DNA from: Colwellia sp. 12G3
Lineage (GTDB): Bacteria > Pseudomonadota > Gammaproteobacteria > Enterobacterales > Alteromonadaceae
Assembly (NCBI RefSeq): GCF_002836775.1
Contig: NZ_PJAQ01000054.1
Location: 1 to 64,000, forward strand
Reading direction: 5' to 3'
DNA length: 64,000 nucleotides
The notes beneath the pieces are model-generated. The model made no database searches, was not told the DNA's origin, and saw nothing but the letters and a program-made list of their open reading frames with translations. A program made the position numbers and the translations under genes. Below, in pieces: positions 20,320 through 32,370 of this stretch. The first letter of the stretch is position 1. The number at the start of each line of letters is the position of its first letter.

Positions 20320-20416
20320 TTATGATAGCATATCCCTTAAAAGCCACGCTATTGACAATAGAGAGACCTCCTTTAAAAGTGCTAAATTTGTGCATATAAC
20401 TTTGCAAAGGCTTTGA

Positions 20417-22354
20417 TTAATCACCAATACTCATATTGATGACGTTCTTAAAAACCTGACTTACCTGCCCCGGCTTATGCTGGTAAATCTCTTGGTAAGC
20501 TAAAACACTTTTAACGTAATCACGTGTTTCTTTAAAGGGTATAGTTTCTATCCAAATGTCGGCTGGCATGGCATTACTATTTTTTAACCACCGCTTTACT
20601 CTATAAGGTCCAGCATTATAAGAAGCTGTCGCAAGAATCTGATTCCCCTCATTTTTATCTAGTAAATCCCGTAAATACCGAGTTCCTAACTTGATGTTGT
20701 TTCCCGCATTGTACAAATATTGTCGACTGACACTTCCCCGCTTTAACTGTTTTGCTGTATTGGGCATTAACTGCATTAGCCCTTTCGCCCCTACCGGTGA
20801 ACGAGCATCTGTCATGAATGAACTTTCACGCCTAGCTATAGCAAAAGCCCATGCTGGGTTTATGGCTTGTTTCTTAGCGTGTTGATTGATTTTTTTATCA
20901 AATGCTTTCGGAAATCGTAATTCAACATCATCAAGGTAACCTACTTGTGATAAGGTGAATATTGCTCGGTCAAACCAACCATTTTCATTAGCTAATTTTG
21001 CTGCTACAAGCTTTTCGCGATTACTGAGTTGTGTAAGCCAATAACGCCACTCTCTTCGTGCCTCAACATAACGACCTAAGTAATAAAATTCAAATGCTCT
21101 CTTCGCAGAGGGATACAACAATATAGTGTTTTTTTCCTGACTACTTATCGTTAATGGGCTATTTTGTAAACTTACGGGTGTCTCTAAATAACTTGCCGCT
21201 AAGAAGCCATAGTAATGACGTATACTCGCTAGTTCGTTCATTACATCTTGGCCAAGTTCTAGTTCATCCGTAGCAATCAATGCCCTTGCGTACCAATACT
21301 GCCACTGTAATTCTGTTTTATATTTTGCCGGCATTGTTGCTAATTCTTTCAGCACATGTTGCCAATCTTGCTGCTTCAACATCTCAGTTAACTGCCACTG
21401 CATGATACTGCGGTCTATCTTTGTTGGATCTAACCTTTCCAGCCAAGTCATTGCTTGAGGGTGATTTTTACTCGCTAACGCCACGGCGAATTTTTCTCTG
21501 ATTTGTTCATTTTGCAATGTAGAAAAATCAAAGGCCTGCTGCGCCTTTTTATAACTTGCTAGCGCTTTATCCGGGTCACGCCAAACTAACCGCTTAATAC
21601 CATAAGTATATATTTGGCTTTCTTTTTTTGATTTTTTGATAAACTTATATTGTCTCGTTACTGTTGCAGGATCACGTCTTACTTGATGCCATAACCGCCC
21701 TAAATATTGCTGTTCCTTAGGTAATAAATTAGTTAAAAAAGGAATCAGAGTATGTTGTCCACCATCGGCTGCTAACCCTATACGTTGCCATACAATTTTA
21801 TCCGTCCTATAACCCGCGTTTTGCCACTGTTTAATCAGTGGGTCGCAGACTTTATCTAATGATTTTCCAACCAGCCAAAGCTTTGTCACTTGAGGTAGTA
21901 CTTCACTCTTAGGCACACCTGCCTTGAGTGAGAACTTCAATTGTTGGCAGCTCAACACTGTATTACTCGTTTTTTTATAAAACGCCAAAAAAAGTGCACC
22001 TTTCTCCTTTTCAGCTAAGTAATTCAACCATACTTTTCGAAGAGGCCAGTCTAATGGTGTGTTTTGATATTTATCGAGAAAGGTTGCTATTTCACCTGCT
22101 GATGATAATTGCATGGTTTCTATTAAACGCCGCTGGTCTAAGTAAGGCTGCAAAGGATAGTAATGCAATTGATTATAAAGGCTTTTATAGCGAAGGGATG
22201 AACTCTGAGCTAAATACTTTTCAGCTTTCAAGAATGTTCTTTGCTGGCCAATATCTGTCAATATTTGCAAATTATCATTTGCTTGCGACATTTTAATTGA
22301 TGTAAACGCACAGGCCGACAACAATAAAACCTTAAGTGTACTTTTCACTTGCAC
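20417..22354 (-). CDS. slt: Soluble lytic murein transglycosylase
   Basis: Periplasmic enzyme that cuts the glycan strand between MurNAc and GlcNAc, forming 1,6-anhydro ends. The 645-residue protein starts with a signal peptide (about 1-25, ending SQA-ND). The large alpha-superhelical U and L domains span about 30-470. The C-terminal lysozyme-like domain has the catalytic glutamate in AIARRESSFM, then SPVGAKGLMQLMPNTA and ATASYNAGPYRV. Size and order match E. coli Slt70. It is a single gene, divergent from tusA. Confidence 0.95.
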   Translation of the reverse strand: MQVKSTLKVLLLSACAFTSIKMSQANDNLQILTDIGQQRTFLKAEKYLAQSSSLRYKSLYNQLHYYPLQPYLDQRRLIETMQLSSAGEIATFLDKYQNTPLDWPLRKVWLNYLAEKEKGALFLAFYKKTSNTVLSCQQLKFSLKAGVPKSEVLPQVTKLWLVGKSLDKVCDPLIKQWQNAGYRTDKIVWQRIGLAADGGQHTLIPFLTNLLPKEQQYLGRLWHQVRRDPATVTRQYKFIKKSKKESQIYTYGIKRLVWRDPDKALASYKKAQQAFDFSTLQNEQIREKFAVALASKNHPQAMTWLERLDPTKIDRSIMQWQLTEMLKQQDWQHVLKELATMPAKYKTELQWQYWYARALIATDELELGQDVMNELASIRHYYGFLAASYLETPVSLQNSPLTISSQEKNTILLYPSAKRAFEFYYLGRYVEARREWRYWLTQLSNREKLVAAKLANENGWFDRAIFTLSQVGYLDDVELRFPKAFDKKINQHAKKQAINPAWAFAIARRESSFMTDARSPVGAKGLMQLMPNTAKQLKRGSVSRQYLYNAGNNIKLGTRYLRDLLDKNEGNQILATASYNAGPYRVKRWLKNSNAMPADIWIETIPFKETRDYVKSVLAYQEIYQHKPGQVSQVFKNVINMSIGD

Positions 22355-22522
22355 CTCGGGAATGGAGATATAAATTTCTGGAGAGAGTATTCATCTTTTC
22401 TGTTGCTTACTTGAGTATAGCTGAAGCAATTTTATTCAATGCTATTCTCATTTTATTTCTTATGTTCAAATACCTGAATAAGGTATAATTATTTATAAAT
22501 TAATCTTATTAATGTAAACGCA

Positions 22523-22768
22523 ATGACTACTACTATTTTTCAACAAACTAATCATACTCTCGATGCCATAGGCTTACGCTGCCCAGAGCCTGTGATGATG
22601 GTTCGTATGAATATTAGAAAAATTGCTCGTGGTGAAACCTTATTAATAAAATGTGATGATCCATCTACTGCGAGAGATATTCCGAGCTTTTGTCGATTTA
22701 TGGAACATGAACTTCTTGCACAGCAAACAGAAACGCTACCTTTTTTGTATGTTATTAAAAAAAGTTAA
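22523..22768 (+). CDS. tusA: Sulfurtransferase TusA
   Basis: Small sulfur carrier that takes persulfide sulfur from IscS toward tRNA 2-thiouridine synthesis (through TusBCD/TusE to MnmA) and other sulfur routes. The 81-residue protein has the conserved LRCPEPVM motif, with the sulfur-carrying C20. A TATAAT at 22484-22489 could be its -10 element, though I see no good -35. It is divergent from slt and followed by an unrelated signal peptidase gene. Confidence 0.93.
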   Translation: MTTTIFQQTNHTLDAIGLRCPEPVMMVRMNIRKIARGETLLIKCDDPSTARDIPSFCRFMEHELLAQQTETLPFLYVIKKS

Positions 22769-22889
22769 GCCTTGCTCAAGCTTTGTGTAATCAAGTTGTA
22801 ACTAACTATTTCTGGCTGGAACTTTTTCTTTATTGTATTGCCTTATATTCAACAGCTAGCGATAGCTATTACTCATGGAGCAATACATT

Positions 22890-23579
22890 ATGATCAAATC
22901 TAGTAATATTAAATTCATTTCCTTTTTACAAAAAAACAAATCCTTTCTTATTTTTATCTTATTGATGTCCGTATTTCGCAGCGCAGTTGCCGATTGGTAC
23001 ACAGTTCCCACAGGATCAATGCAACCTACGATTCAAGAAGGCGATAGGATTGTAGTCAACAAAATGGCCTATGATTTACGTATTCCTTTTACCGAAGTAA
23101 CATTGGTCTCTCTTGATACCCCGCAACGTGGTGAAATTATTGTTTTTGAATCAAAAGCAGCGGATATGAGATTAATTAAACGTGTCATTGGTTTGCCCGG
23201 TGATGTGATAGCAATGAGTAATGAAATTATACAAGTAAATGGTAAGAGGCTTTCTTATAAACCATCAACTAAACGTTTTGCTTTACAAAAAAACACGACG
23301 ACTTCTTCGATAGAAACAGTTGGTGATATCAAGCACTACATAAACATAGATAACACAGCAAGTGATAATTATAGTAACTTCTCCCCCGTCACTGTTCCTG
23401 CTGGACATTATTTAGTATTAGGAGATAACCGTCGACACAGTGCTGATTCGCGTTTTTATGGCTTTGTTCCACATCATGAGCTACGTGGTAAAGCGACAAC
23501 CATCGCTTTCTCGGTTAATTACGATAACTATTATTTACCAAGATCAGACCGATTTATCCAAGATATATACGGCATATAA
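22890..23579 (+). CDS. Signal peptidase I (stand-alone LepB paralogue)
   Basis: Membrane serine protease of family S26 that removes Sec and Tat signal peptides. The 229-residue protein has one N-terminal membrane segment (about 16-34), the nucleophile S43 in PTGSMQPT, the general base K97 in RLIKRVIGLPGD, and the family box GDNRRHSADSRFYGFVP near 175. It is shorter than E. coli LepB (324) and has one membrane segment instead of two. It is not in the lepA-lepB-rnc context, so it may be a second signal peptidase. The ATG at 22890 has GGAG nine bases upstream; the ATG at 22875 has no site. Confidence 0.88.
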   Translation: MIKSSNIKFISFLQKNKSFLIFILLMSVFRSAVADWYTVPTGSMQPTIQEGDRIVVNKMAYDLRIPFTEVTLVSLDTPQRGEIIVFESKAADMRLIKRVIGLPGDVIAMSNEIIQVNGKRLSYKPSTKRFALQKNTTTSSIETVGDIKHYINIDNTASDNYSNFSPVTVPAGHYLVLGDNRRHSADSRFYGFVPHHELRGKATTIAFSVNYDNYYLPRSDRFIQDIYGI

Positions 23580-23590
23580 CACATTTTATT

Positions 23591-23630
23591 ATAGTAATCC
23601 CCAACCCCTTAAGATCTTGAGGATTACTAT
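23591..23630. terminator. Hairpin between convergent genes
   Basis: ATAGTAATCC (23591-23600) pairs perfectly with 23621-23630; the loop itself holds a smaller pairing (CCTTAAGA with TCTTGAGG). It lies between the signal peptidase gene and the convergent DUF465 gene. Termination is likely from position, but no long T run follows. Confidence 0.5.
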
Positions 23631-23649
23631 TACAGCTTTATAATAAAAG

Positions 23650-23901
23650 CTATGCTGGGATTTTTACTTTTTTCAACATAACAAATAGCTCATCTTTTAG
23701 TCTAAGTCTTTGTTTCTTTTTACCATCTAAATATTCATCACTAGTGTTCTCGACACCTTGCTCTATACGGTTAACTTCGTGATCAACTTCATGATACTCA
23801 CTAAAGAGCCTCGCAAAGTGGTTATCATTCATTTTTAAGTGATGAATTTCATCCGTTAAGTCTGGGAATTCGTGATGTAAATCATGTTTCTCTAATGTCA
23901 T
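23650..23901 (-). CDS. YdcH family protein (DUF465)
   Basis: An 83-residue, highly charged helical protein of the DUF465/YdcH family (pattern NDNHFARLFSEYHEVDHEVNRIE, then KKQRLRLKDEL), likely a short coiled coil. The function is unknown. The ATG at 23901 has GGAG six bases upstream; the longer start at 23913 is a TTG that overlaps that site. It follows the DksA-like gene after 34 bases on the same strand, so they may form one unit. Confidence 0.82.
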   Translation of the reverse strand: MTLEKHDLHHEFPDLTDEIHHLKMNDNHFARLFSEYHEVDHEVNRIEQGVENTSDEYLDGKKKQRLRLKDELFVMLKKVKIPA

Positions 23902-23935
23902 GTTTTTCTCCAAAGGTTATATTAAATAATTTTTA

Positions 23936-24250
23936 TTAATGGGCACACTTAATACATGTGGTTGTATAGGGTAATGCCGATAATCTAGCGGGATTAATCT
24001 GTTCATCACACTCGGTGCAATTCCCGTATAAACCGTCAGTAATTCGTTCTAGTGCTGACTTAACTAACTTTAATTCTAATTTCGCTTCGTGATGTATTTC
24101 ATCAAGCACATCATCATTTTCGGTTTCAGTTGCTTGTTCAGAAAAATCTTGTGATCTACCTTTATGAAAATCAGCTTCTATTGCGGCAATTCGCTTTATT
24201 AGTTGCGCTTTTTTGTCTTCCAATAATGTTGTTATCTCTTTGCTAGGCAT
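23936..24250 (-). CDS. DksA/TraR-type zinc-finger protein
   Basis: A 104-residue protein with a helical first half (about 1-70) and a C-terminal Cys4 zinc finger of the TraR/DksA type (CTECDEQ ... CIKC, about 79-102, with PARLSALPYT between). It is shorter than DksA (151) and lacks most of the long coiled coil, closer to TraR or other short DksA-like proteins. Such proteins may bind the RNA polymerase secondary channel; here this is inference. Some annotate these as RNA polymerase-binding proteins without proof. Confidence 0.82.
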   Translation of the reverse strand: MPSKEITTLLEDKKAQLIKRIAAIEADFHKGRSQDFSEQATETENDDVLDEIHHEAKLELKLVKSALERITDGLYGNCTECDEQINPARLSALPYTTTCIKCAH

Positions 24251-24390
24251 AAACAGCTCCTTATTAATCAGTATTTATTTATATTAGCTCTTAGATTCAC
24301 CTTACGCTTATCTGTATTGCTGTTGTTGATCTAGCACAATTTTTTCGCGTCATTTATAAATATTTATATCCTTGAATTTTGGGCATAAAA

Positions 24391-24413
24391 AAAGGCCATA
24401 TTGCTATGACCTT
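24391..24413 (-). terminator. Terminator after glyS
   Basis: On the minus strand AAGGTCATA pairs with TATGGCCTT (one G-U pair) across a four-base loop and is followed by a run of seven T. It lies 30 bases past the glyS stop. Confidence 0.8.
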
Positions 24414-24439
24414 CTCTCAATTTTTTCTAGCTTATATTA

Positions 24440-26506
24440 TTACTGAAGCACAGATATATCCGCGATAGCAAAGAAGCTATTTCTAATTTCATTAAGTAAC
24501 GTTAAGCGATTAATCTTAACCGCCTCGTCATCACTCATCACCATGACGTTATCAAAGAAAGTATCTATTGGCGCTTTAAGCTGAGCTAATTCAGAAAGTG
24601 CTGCTTGATAATTTTTTTCAGCCATTAATGGCGAAACTTTCAAGCTTATCTCTTGATAGATGTTAGCTAAATCACGTTCTGCTTGTTCTGTTGCTAAATT
24701 AGTATTAAATACTGAATAAAGCTCACCATCAAATTTAGCTAAGATGTTACCTACACGCTTATTTGCCGCAGCAAGTGTTGCAGCCTCTGGTAATTCACCA
24801 AAGAATGTAACCGCTTTAATACGTTTGTCAAAATCAAGTGGAGCACTTGGCTTTTTAGCCAATACCGCTTGGATAACATCAACACTAATACCCTGCTCTT
24901 GATAGAATGCACGGAAACGACCCATAATAAATTCGAGGACATCACTAGCGGTATTTTCGTTAACCAGTTTATCGCCAAACAATTCAATACTTTTATTAAT
25001 CAAAGCTGAAAGGTCTAAATCAAGCTGTTTTTCAATGATGATACGAATACTACCAATAGCAGCTCTTCGTAGCGCAAATGGGTCTTTGTCGCCCTTAGGT
25101 GCTTGATTAATACCAAAGATTCCAACCAGGCTATCAATCTTGTCACTAATAGCAACGGCACAGCCAATATTTGCTTCAGGTAAAGTATCACCAGCAAAGC
25201 GTGGACGATACTGATCTTCTAATGCTTGAGCTATATTTTCATTTTCACCATCATGTAAAGCATAGTACTTACCCATAGTGCCCTGCACTTGTGGAAATTC
25301 CAGTACCATTTCTGACATTAGATCTGTTTTACTCAGTAAACCTGCACGATAAGCATCTTGTGCATTTTCATTTAATTGTTCAGCGACAAACTGAGATAAT
25401 GCAGCAATGCGCTCAGATTTTGCTTTTAGCGTACCCAACTGCTTTTGGAACAAGACTGACTCAAGGCTAGCAAGTCTAGATTCTAAGCTTTGCTTCTTAT
25501 CTGTTTTAAAGAAAAACTCTGCATCAGCTAGACGTGGACGTATTACTTTTTCATTACCAAATATTACAGCATTAGGATCTTTAGATTCTATATTGGCAAC
25601 AAAAATGAATTTATTCACCAATTGACCGGTTTTATCTGTCACGGGAAAATATTTTTGATGATCTTTCATCGAGTATATTAACGGCTCAGATGGAACATTT
25701 AAAAAATCTTTGTCGAATGTTCCAACTAACGTAACAGGCCACTCAACTAATGCAGTAACTTCGTTAAGTAACTCTTCATCAATCAAGGCAACAGCATCAA
25801 TGTCATTCGCTACTTGTTTTATTTGAGCAACAATCTTGTTTTGTCTTTCATTAAAGTCTACTTCTACATAGGCTTTTAATAAGTTAGCTTGGTAATCATT
25901 AGCATGTTCAATTGTCACTAAACCTTCATGATGAAAGCGATGACCTTGAACTTGATTACTTGAACTTACACCAAGGGCCTCTCCAGCAATAATCTCACTA
26001 CCAAAAAGCATCGTTAATGTATGTACTGGGCGAATAAACTGAGTACGCTCAGATCCCCAACGCATTGGCTTGGCAATGGGTAATTTATTTAATGCCGTAG
26101 TTACCATTGCAGGTACTAGTTCAGTAACGGTTTTACCCGACACTGTAGCGCGATGAAGTAACCACTCACCTTTGTCAGTAACTAATCGCTCAGCTTGATC
26201 AACATCTATGCCGTTCGAACGAGCCCAACCTTGCGCTGCTTTACTGGCATTACCTTCAGCATCAAAAGCAACATTGACTGCAGGCCCACGTTTTTCTACT
26301 GTCTTGTCATCTTGTTTTTCAACTAAATCAATCACTTGAATAGCTAATCGACGAGGTGTAGCAAACCATTTAATATCGCTATACGCTAAACCATTACCAT
26401 CAAGCTGGCTTTTAATGTTGTCATAAAAAGCTATCGCTAATGTTTTTAATGATTTAGGTGGTAACTCTTCAGTACCAAGCTCAATAAGGAGTGTTTCAGT
26501 AGTCAT
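24440..26506 (-). CDS. glyS: Glycyl-tRNA synthetase beta subunit
   Basis: Beta subunit of the bacterial alpha2beta2 glycyl-tRNA synthetase; it carries tRNA binding, while the alpha subunit activates glycine. At 688 residues it matches E. coli GlyS (689). The N-terminus TLLIELGTEELPPKSL and the segments KRGPAV (about 72) and MRWGSERTQFIRPVHTL (about 142-158) are family-typical; an HD-like region and a C-terminal DALR-type anticodon domain follow. Its ATG shares one base with the glyQ stop, with AGGAG inside the end of glyQ, so translation is coupled. Confidence 0.97.
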   Translation of the reverse strand: MTTETLLIELGTEELPPKSLKTLAIAFYDNIKSQLDGNGLAYSDIKWFATPRRLAIQVIDLVEKQDDKTVEKRGPAVNVAFDAEGNASKAAQGWARSNGIDVDQAERLVTDKGEWLLHRATVSGKTVTELVPAMVTTALNKLPIAKPMRWGSERTQFIRPVHTLTMLFGSEIIAGEALGVSSSNQVQGHRFHHEGLVTIEHANDYQANLLKAYVEVDFNERQNKIVAQIKQVANDIDAVALIDEELLNEVTALVEWPVTLVGTFDKDFLNVPSEPLIYSMKDHQKYFPVTDKTGQLVNKFIFVANIESKDPNAVIFGNEKVIRPRLADAEFFFKTDKKQSLESRLASLESVLFQKQLGTLKAKSERIAALSQFVAEQLNENAQDAYRAGLLSKTDLMSEMVLEFPQVQGTMGKYYALHDGENENIAQALEDQYRPRFAGDTLPEANIGCAVAISDKIDSLVGIFGINQAPKGDKDPFALRRAAIGSIRIIIEKQLDLDLSALINKSIELFGDKLVNENTASDVLEFIMGRFRAFYQEQGISVDVIQAVLAKKPSAPLDFDKRIKAVTFFGELPEAATLAAANKRVGNILAKFDGELYSVFNTNLATEQAERDLANIYQEISLKVSPLMAEKNYQAALSELAQLKAPIDTFFDNVMVMSDDEAVKINRLTLLNEIRNSFFAIADISVLQ

Positions 26507-27432
26507 TATTTATCTCCTTTAGCTAACGTTTCGTTATTTTTACATAGTGGGAAACCAAGCTCTTCACGTTTTTGATAATAAGCTTGAGCACACCCTTTAG
26601 ATAAAGCACGTACGCGTAAAATATAACGTTGACGCTCAGTTACAGATATAGCATGACGGGCATCAAGTAAGTTAAAAGCATGTGATGCTTTTATTACTTG
26701 CTCATATGCTGGTAAGGGTAAATTGGCTTCAATCAATTTTTGACTGTCTTTTTCACATTGATCGAACTGTACAAATAGCGCATCTACATCTGCATGTTCA
26801 AAATTATACGTAGATTGCTCTACTTCATTTTGATGGAAAATATCACGATAATAAACAGTGCCTAATGGGCCATCCGTCCAGACTAAGTCGTAAATGCTAT
26901 CCACATTTTGGATATACATTGCTAAGCGCTCTAGTCCGTAAGTAATTTCACCGGTAACTGGCGTACATTCTAAGCCACCTACTTGTTGGAAATAGGTAAA
27001 TTGAGATATTTCCATACCGTTTAACCAGATTTCCCAACCTAATCCCCAGGCACCCAATGTTGGTGATTCCCAGTTATCTTCAACAAAACGTATGTCATGA
27101 ACAAGCGGGTCTACACCTAGCTCTTTCAATGAGTTGAGATATAGTTCCTGAATATTCTTCGGTGATGGCTTTAACATCACTTGAAATTGATAATAGTGCT
27201 GCAAGCGATTTGGGTTTTCACCATAACGACCATCAGTAGGACGACGGCAAGGTTGTACATAGGCACTGCTAATCGGCTCAGGGCCAATTGAGCGTAAAAA
27301 AGTCATTGGGTGGAATGTACCAGCCCCAACTTCTAAATCAAGAGGCTGTACTATTACACAACCTTGACGTGACCAATAATCTTGCAATTGCAAAATCAAG
27401 CCTTGAAAAGTTTTACTATTGTAAGTTGTCAT
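26506..27432 (-). CDS. glyQ: Glycyl-tRNA synthetase alpha subunit
   Basis: Catalytic class II subunit that forms glycyl-adenylate and charges tRNA-Gly together with GlyS. The 308-residue protein contains the strongly conserved N-terminal half [42 protein letters not shown] segment near 62-84, and motif-2/3 regions [15 protein letters not shown] and [20 protein letters not shown]. The ATG at 27432 is preferred as it lines up with E. coli GlyQ; a GTG five codons upstream (27447) is possible, and neither has a clear ribosome site. Confidence 0.95.
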   Translation of the reverse strand: MTTYNSKTFQGLILQLQDYWSRQGCVIVQPLDLEVGAGTFHPMTFLRSIGPEPISSAYVQPCRRPTDGRYGENPNRLQHYYQFQVMLKPSPKNIQELYLNSLKELGVDPLVHDIRFVEDNWESPTLGAWGLGWEIWLNGMEISQFTYFQQVGGLECTPVTGEITYGLERLAMYIQNVDSIYDLVWTDGPLGTVYYRDIFHQNEVEQSTYNFEHADVDALFVQFDQCEKDSQKLIEANLPLPAYEQVIKASHAFNLLDARHAISVTERQRYILRVRALSKGCAQAYYQKREELGFPLCKNNETLAKGDK

Positions 27433-27557
27433 GGTGTTCAAATTCACTTTTTTGTCTTGTTTAACTGAGCAAAGAATAATTGTTGAAAATTATTTTCGTA
27501 TTCGTTGCCATATTATGCGATTTATCATTATAGCGTTATTAGAGTATTTATCCTATA

Positions 27558-27588
27558 AAAATGCCCGGATATGAAGACCGGGCATTTT
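27558..27588 (-). terminator. Terminator after gyrB
   Basis: Perfect 11-base stem AAAATGCCCGG with its complement (27558-27568 with 27578-27588), nine-base loop, followed on the minus strand by T-rich sequence. It ends the dnaA-dnaN-recF-gyrB transcript before glyQ. Confidence 0.88.
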
Positions 27589-27607
27589 ATTCAGAACCTA
27601 ATAATCA

Positions 27608-30061
<2,454 letters not shown>

Positions 30062-31192
30062 CTACTCAATCTTAACTGAATTATTCACAGGTAATATACC
30101 ACCATGTTTCACGTGAAACATATGATATTTATTTTTACTACTCTCTTTATTAGTAACAGAATCGTCATTAATAAAAGGTTGTAATACACCCTCTTCTATT
30201 GCCGTAATAATAACTTGGCAATCCAAAATACTTAACGCTGTTGACAAAGATTCTCTAGAATTAGCATCTAATTCAGCACCTATGTCATCAATAAGTAAAA
30301 TTGGTTTTACTCGATTAACTCTTGCAATTAATTTAGCTTGTGCAAATGTTAACGCCAGTAAAAACAACTTTTGTTGTCCTCTTGAAAGCTGACTCTCTAA
30401 TGCCTGCTTTGCAATGAGAAATTTTACATCAAATTTATGCGCTCCATAAATACTATAACCGAAAGCTTGTTCTCTTTCATGGTTATCATGTAACGCGTCA
30501 ATTAAATTCTTTTTTTGTGGCCATCCCTGTAAATACTGCACAGTAACTTTATCAGCAATACTTGGTAATAAAATTTCTAACCAATGAGGTAACTCTGTAA
30601 TTAAGTTAGTAATATATTGAGATCTAACTTCAGCAACTTCTTCTGAAAGTTGACAAAACAGCCCAGTCCAATAATCAAATGTCGCTTTATCTAAATGGTG
30701 CCTTATACAAGCATTACGTTGTTTGAGTACTCTATTGAATTCCCGCCATTGCTTTGATGAATCATGTTTCACGTGAAACATACCTAACTCTACAAAACGA
30801 CGACGCTCTTTCGGTCCACCAAAAAACAGTTTAAAACTTTCTGGAGTGACAATTTGTACTGCAATATTCTTAGCTAACTCAGATAAACGCGCATGACGCT
30901 CACCATTTATTTTAATGAGCGTAACACCTGTTTGTAAATGTTTACTTAAGCCTAGTTGTAAATCGTTTATATCTTTAACACTAACAACAAAATTATCTGT
31001 ATCGTAACTTGCAATATGTTCTACTTTACTGGTACGAAATGATTTCCCATGACCTAGAAAAAATATTGCTTCAAGTAAACTACTTTTACCGCTGCCATTA
31101 TCCCCAACAAAAAAATTAAGTTTTGGATGTAAATCTATAGCAACAGATGATAAATTTCTAAAATTATACGTAGTAAGCCTAGCAACACTCAT
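30062..31192 (-). CDS. recF: DNA gap-repair protein RecF (carries two parS sites)
   Basis: SMC-like ATPase that, with RecOR, loads RecA at single-strand gaps. The 376-residue protein has Walker A GDNGSGKSSLLEAIF near 30-44, the ABC signature LSRGQQKLF near 270 and Walker B ILLIDDIGAELD near 300. It is about 20 residues longer than E. coli RecF (357); the excess is at the C-terminus. Two identical palindromes, parS, lie within the reading frame and each is read as MFHVKH: once near residue 140, where relatives also have FH, and once in the non-conserved tail (YHMFHVKHGGIL). The tail may therefore be shaped by the DNA site. Confidence 0.95.
   Translation of the reverse strand: MSVARLTTYNFRNLSSVAIDLHPKLNFFVGDNGSGKSSLLEAIFFLGHGKSFRTSKVEHIASYDTDNFVVSVKDINDLQLGLSKHLQTGVTLIKINGERHARLSELAKNIAVQIVTPESFKLFFGGPKERRRFVELGMFHVKHDSSKQWREFNRVLKQRNACIRHHLDKATFDYWTGLFCQLSEEVAEVRSQYITNLITELPHWLEILLPSIADKVTVQYLQGWPQKKNLIDALHDNHEREQAFGYSIYGAHKFDVKFLIAKQALESQLSRGQQKLFLLALTFAQAKLIARVNRVKPILLIDDIGAELDANSRESLSTALSILDCQVIITAIEEGVLQPFINDDSVTNKESSKNKYHMFHVKHGGILPVNNSVKIE
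30105..30120. promoter_or_regulatory. parS centromere site 1 (3' end of recF)
   Basis: TGTTTCACGTGAAACA is a perfect 16-base palindrome identical to the consensus parS bound by chromosomal ParB in many bacteria. It lies in the last 30 codons of recF, about 9 kb from oriC and 13 kb from parB. ParB spreads from such sites and ParA then moves the origin region. Confidence 0.93.
30765..30780. promoter_or_regulatory. parS centromere site 2 (inside recF)
   Basis: A second identical TGTTTCACGTGAAACA palindrome, exactly 660 bases from the first and in the same reading frame of recF. I saw no further perfect copy in the window by eye. Confidence 0.93.
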
Positions 31193-31228
31193 CAGTAAAA
31201 AAAGTACCTATTCACTAAAACATATAAT

Positions 31229-32332
31229 CTATAAACGCATAGGCATAACAACATAAAGCGCTTCGCCATTGTTGCTGCCTTCGATTACTACACTACTGTT
31301 TGCATCAGCTAAAGTAAATTTAACATTCTCGTCTTTGATGGCACTTAACACATCAAGGACATAACTAACGTTAAAGCCAATTTCTAAATCGCCATAAGGA
31401 AAGTTAATTTCAATTTCTTCCTCGGCTTGTTCTTGCTCTGGATTGTTAGCCGTGATTTTCAAATTAGTATCTGAGAAGTTTAAGCGAACACCTTTAAATT
31501 TTTCATTAGATAAAATAGAAGCTCGTGATAGAACCTGACGAAGTGCATCCTTATTGGTTTCAAAAATCTTATCACCATTTCTAGGTAATACGCGTCGATA
31601 ATCAGGGAAACGGCCATCAACCAATTTACTAGTAAAAGAAAACTCAGAATCAATAATGCGGATATGATTAGAACCTAAAAATATTTGTACTGGTTCATCA
31701 ACAGGCGCAAGTAGTCTAATGATCTCCAATATCCCCTTACGCGGAACAATAACTTGTCTCGCTGGCAATGCTAAAGAGTCATTAGATATCTTACAAATTG
31801 CTAAGCGATGACCATCAGTTGCTACAGAACGAATTTCATTACCTTCACTTTCGATAGACATACCATTGAGATAATAACGAACATCTTGATTAGCCATCGA
31901 GAAATGAGTGCTCTCGATTAAACGTAAGAATTCAGATTTTAATAACTGAAATTCTACATCGCCTTTCCACTCTTCAATGTTTGGAAAATCAACCGCAGGT
32001 AAAGTAGAAAGTGAATATCGACTACGTCCCGAGGATAATTTAATAGACTCATCGATCACTTCAAAAGAAATCAAAGAGTTTTCCGGTAAGCTTTTACATA
32101 TATCTAATAACTTACGTGCAGGTATAGTAATTTTACCGTCTTCACCTTGATTCTGTATTTCAGCGTAAGCAACCATTTCTAGTTCTAAATCAGTAGCTGT
32201 CAAGGTAAGTGAATGACCACTAACTTCAAAAAGTATATTACTCAATATTGGTAAAGTGCTTTTGCGTTCAACTGCGCCAGAAACCAACAATAATGGTTTA
32301 AGTAATAATTCCCTGTTCAGTGAAAACTTCAT
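31229..32332 (-). CDS. dnaN: DNA polymerase III sliding clamp (beta subunit)
   Basis: Ring-shaped dimer that tethers polymerase III and many repair proteins to DNA. The 367-residue protein is the length of E. coli DnaN (366) and consists of three clamp domains. Typical segments are LLKPLLLVSGAVERKSTLPILSN at the start (split here into LLVSGAVERK and TLPILSN), FPNIEEW near 120, DGRFPDYRRVLPRN near 240 and the C-terminal YVVMPMRL. It lies 38 bases after dnaA and 36 before recF in the standard order dnaA-dnaN-recF-gyrB. Confidence 0.98.
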   Translation of the reverse strand: MKFSLNRELLLKPLLLVSGAVERKSTLPILSNILFEVSGHSLTLTATDLELEMVAYAEIQNQGEDGKITIPARKLLDICKSLPENSLISFEVIDESIKLSSGRSRYSLSTLPAVDFPNIEEWKGDVEFQLLKSEFLRLIESTHFSMANQDVRYYLNGMSIESEGNEIRSVATDGHRLAICKISNDSLALPARQVIVPRKGILEIIRLLAPVDEPVQIFLGSNHIRIIDSEFSFTSKLVDGRFPDYRRVLPRNGDKIFETNKDALRQVLSRASILSNEKFKGVRLNFSDTNLKITANNPEQEQAEEEIEINFPYGDLEIGFNVSYVLDVLSAIKDENVKFTLADANSSVVIEGSNNGEALYVVMPMRL

Positions 32333-32370
32333 TTTGGTACCTGCTTAAGTGCTATTGTTATTTTTTTAAA

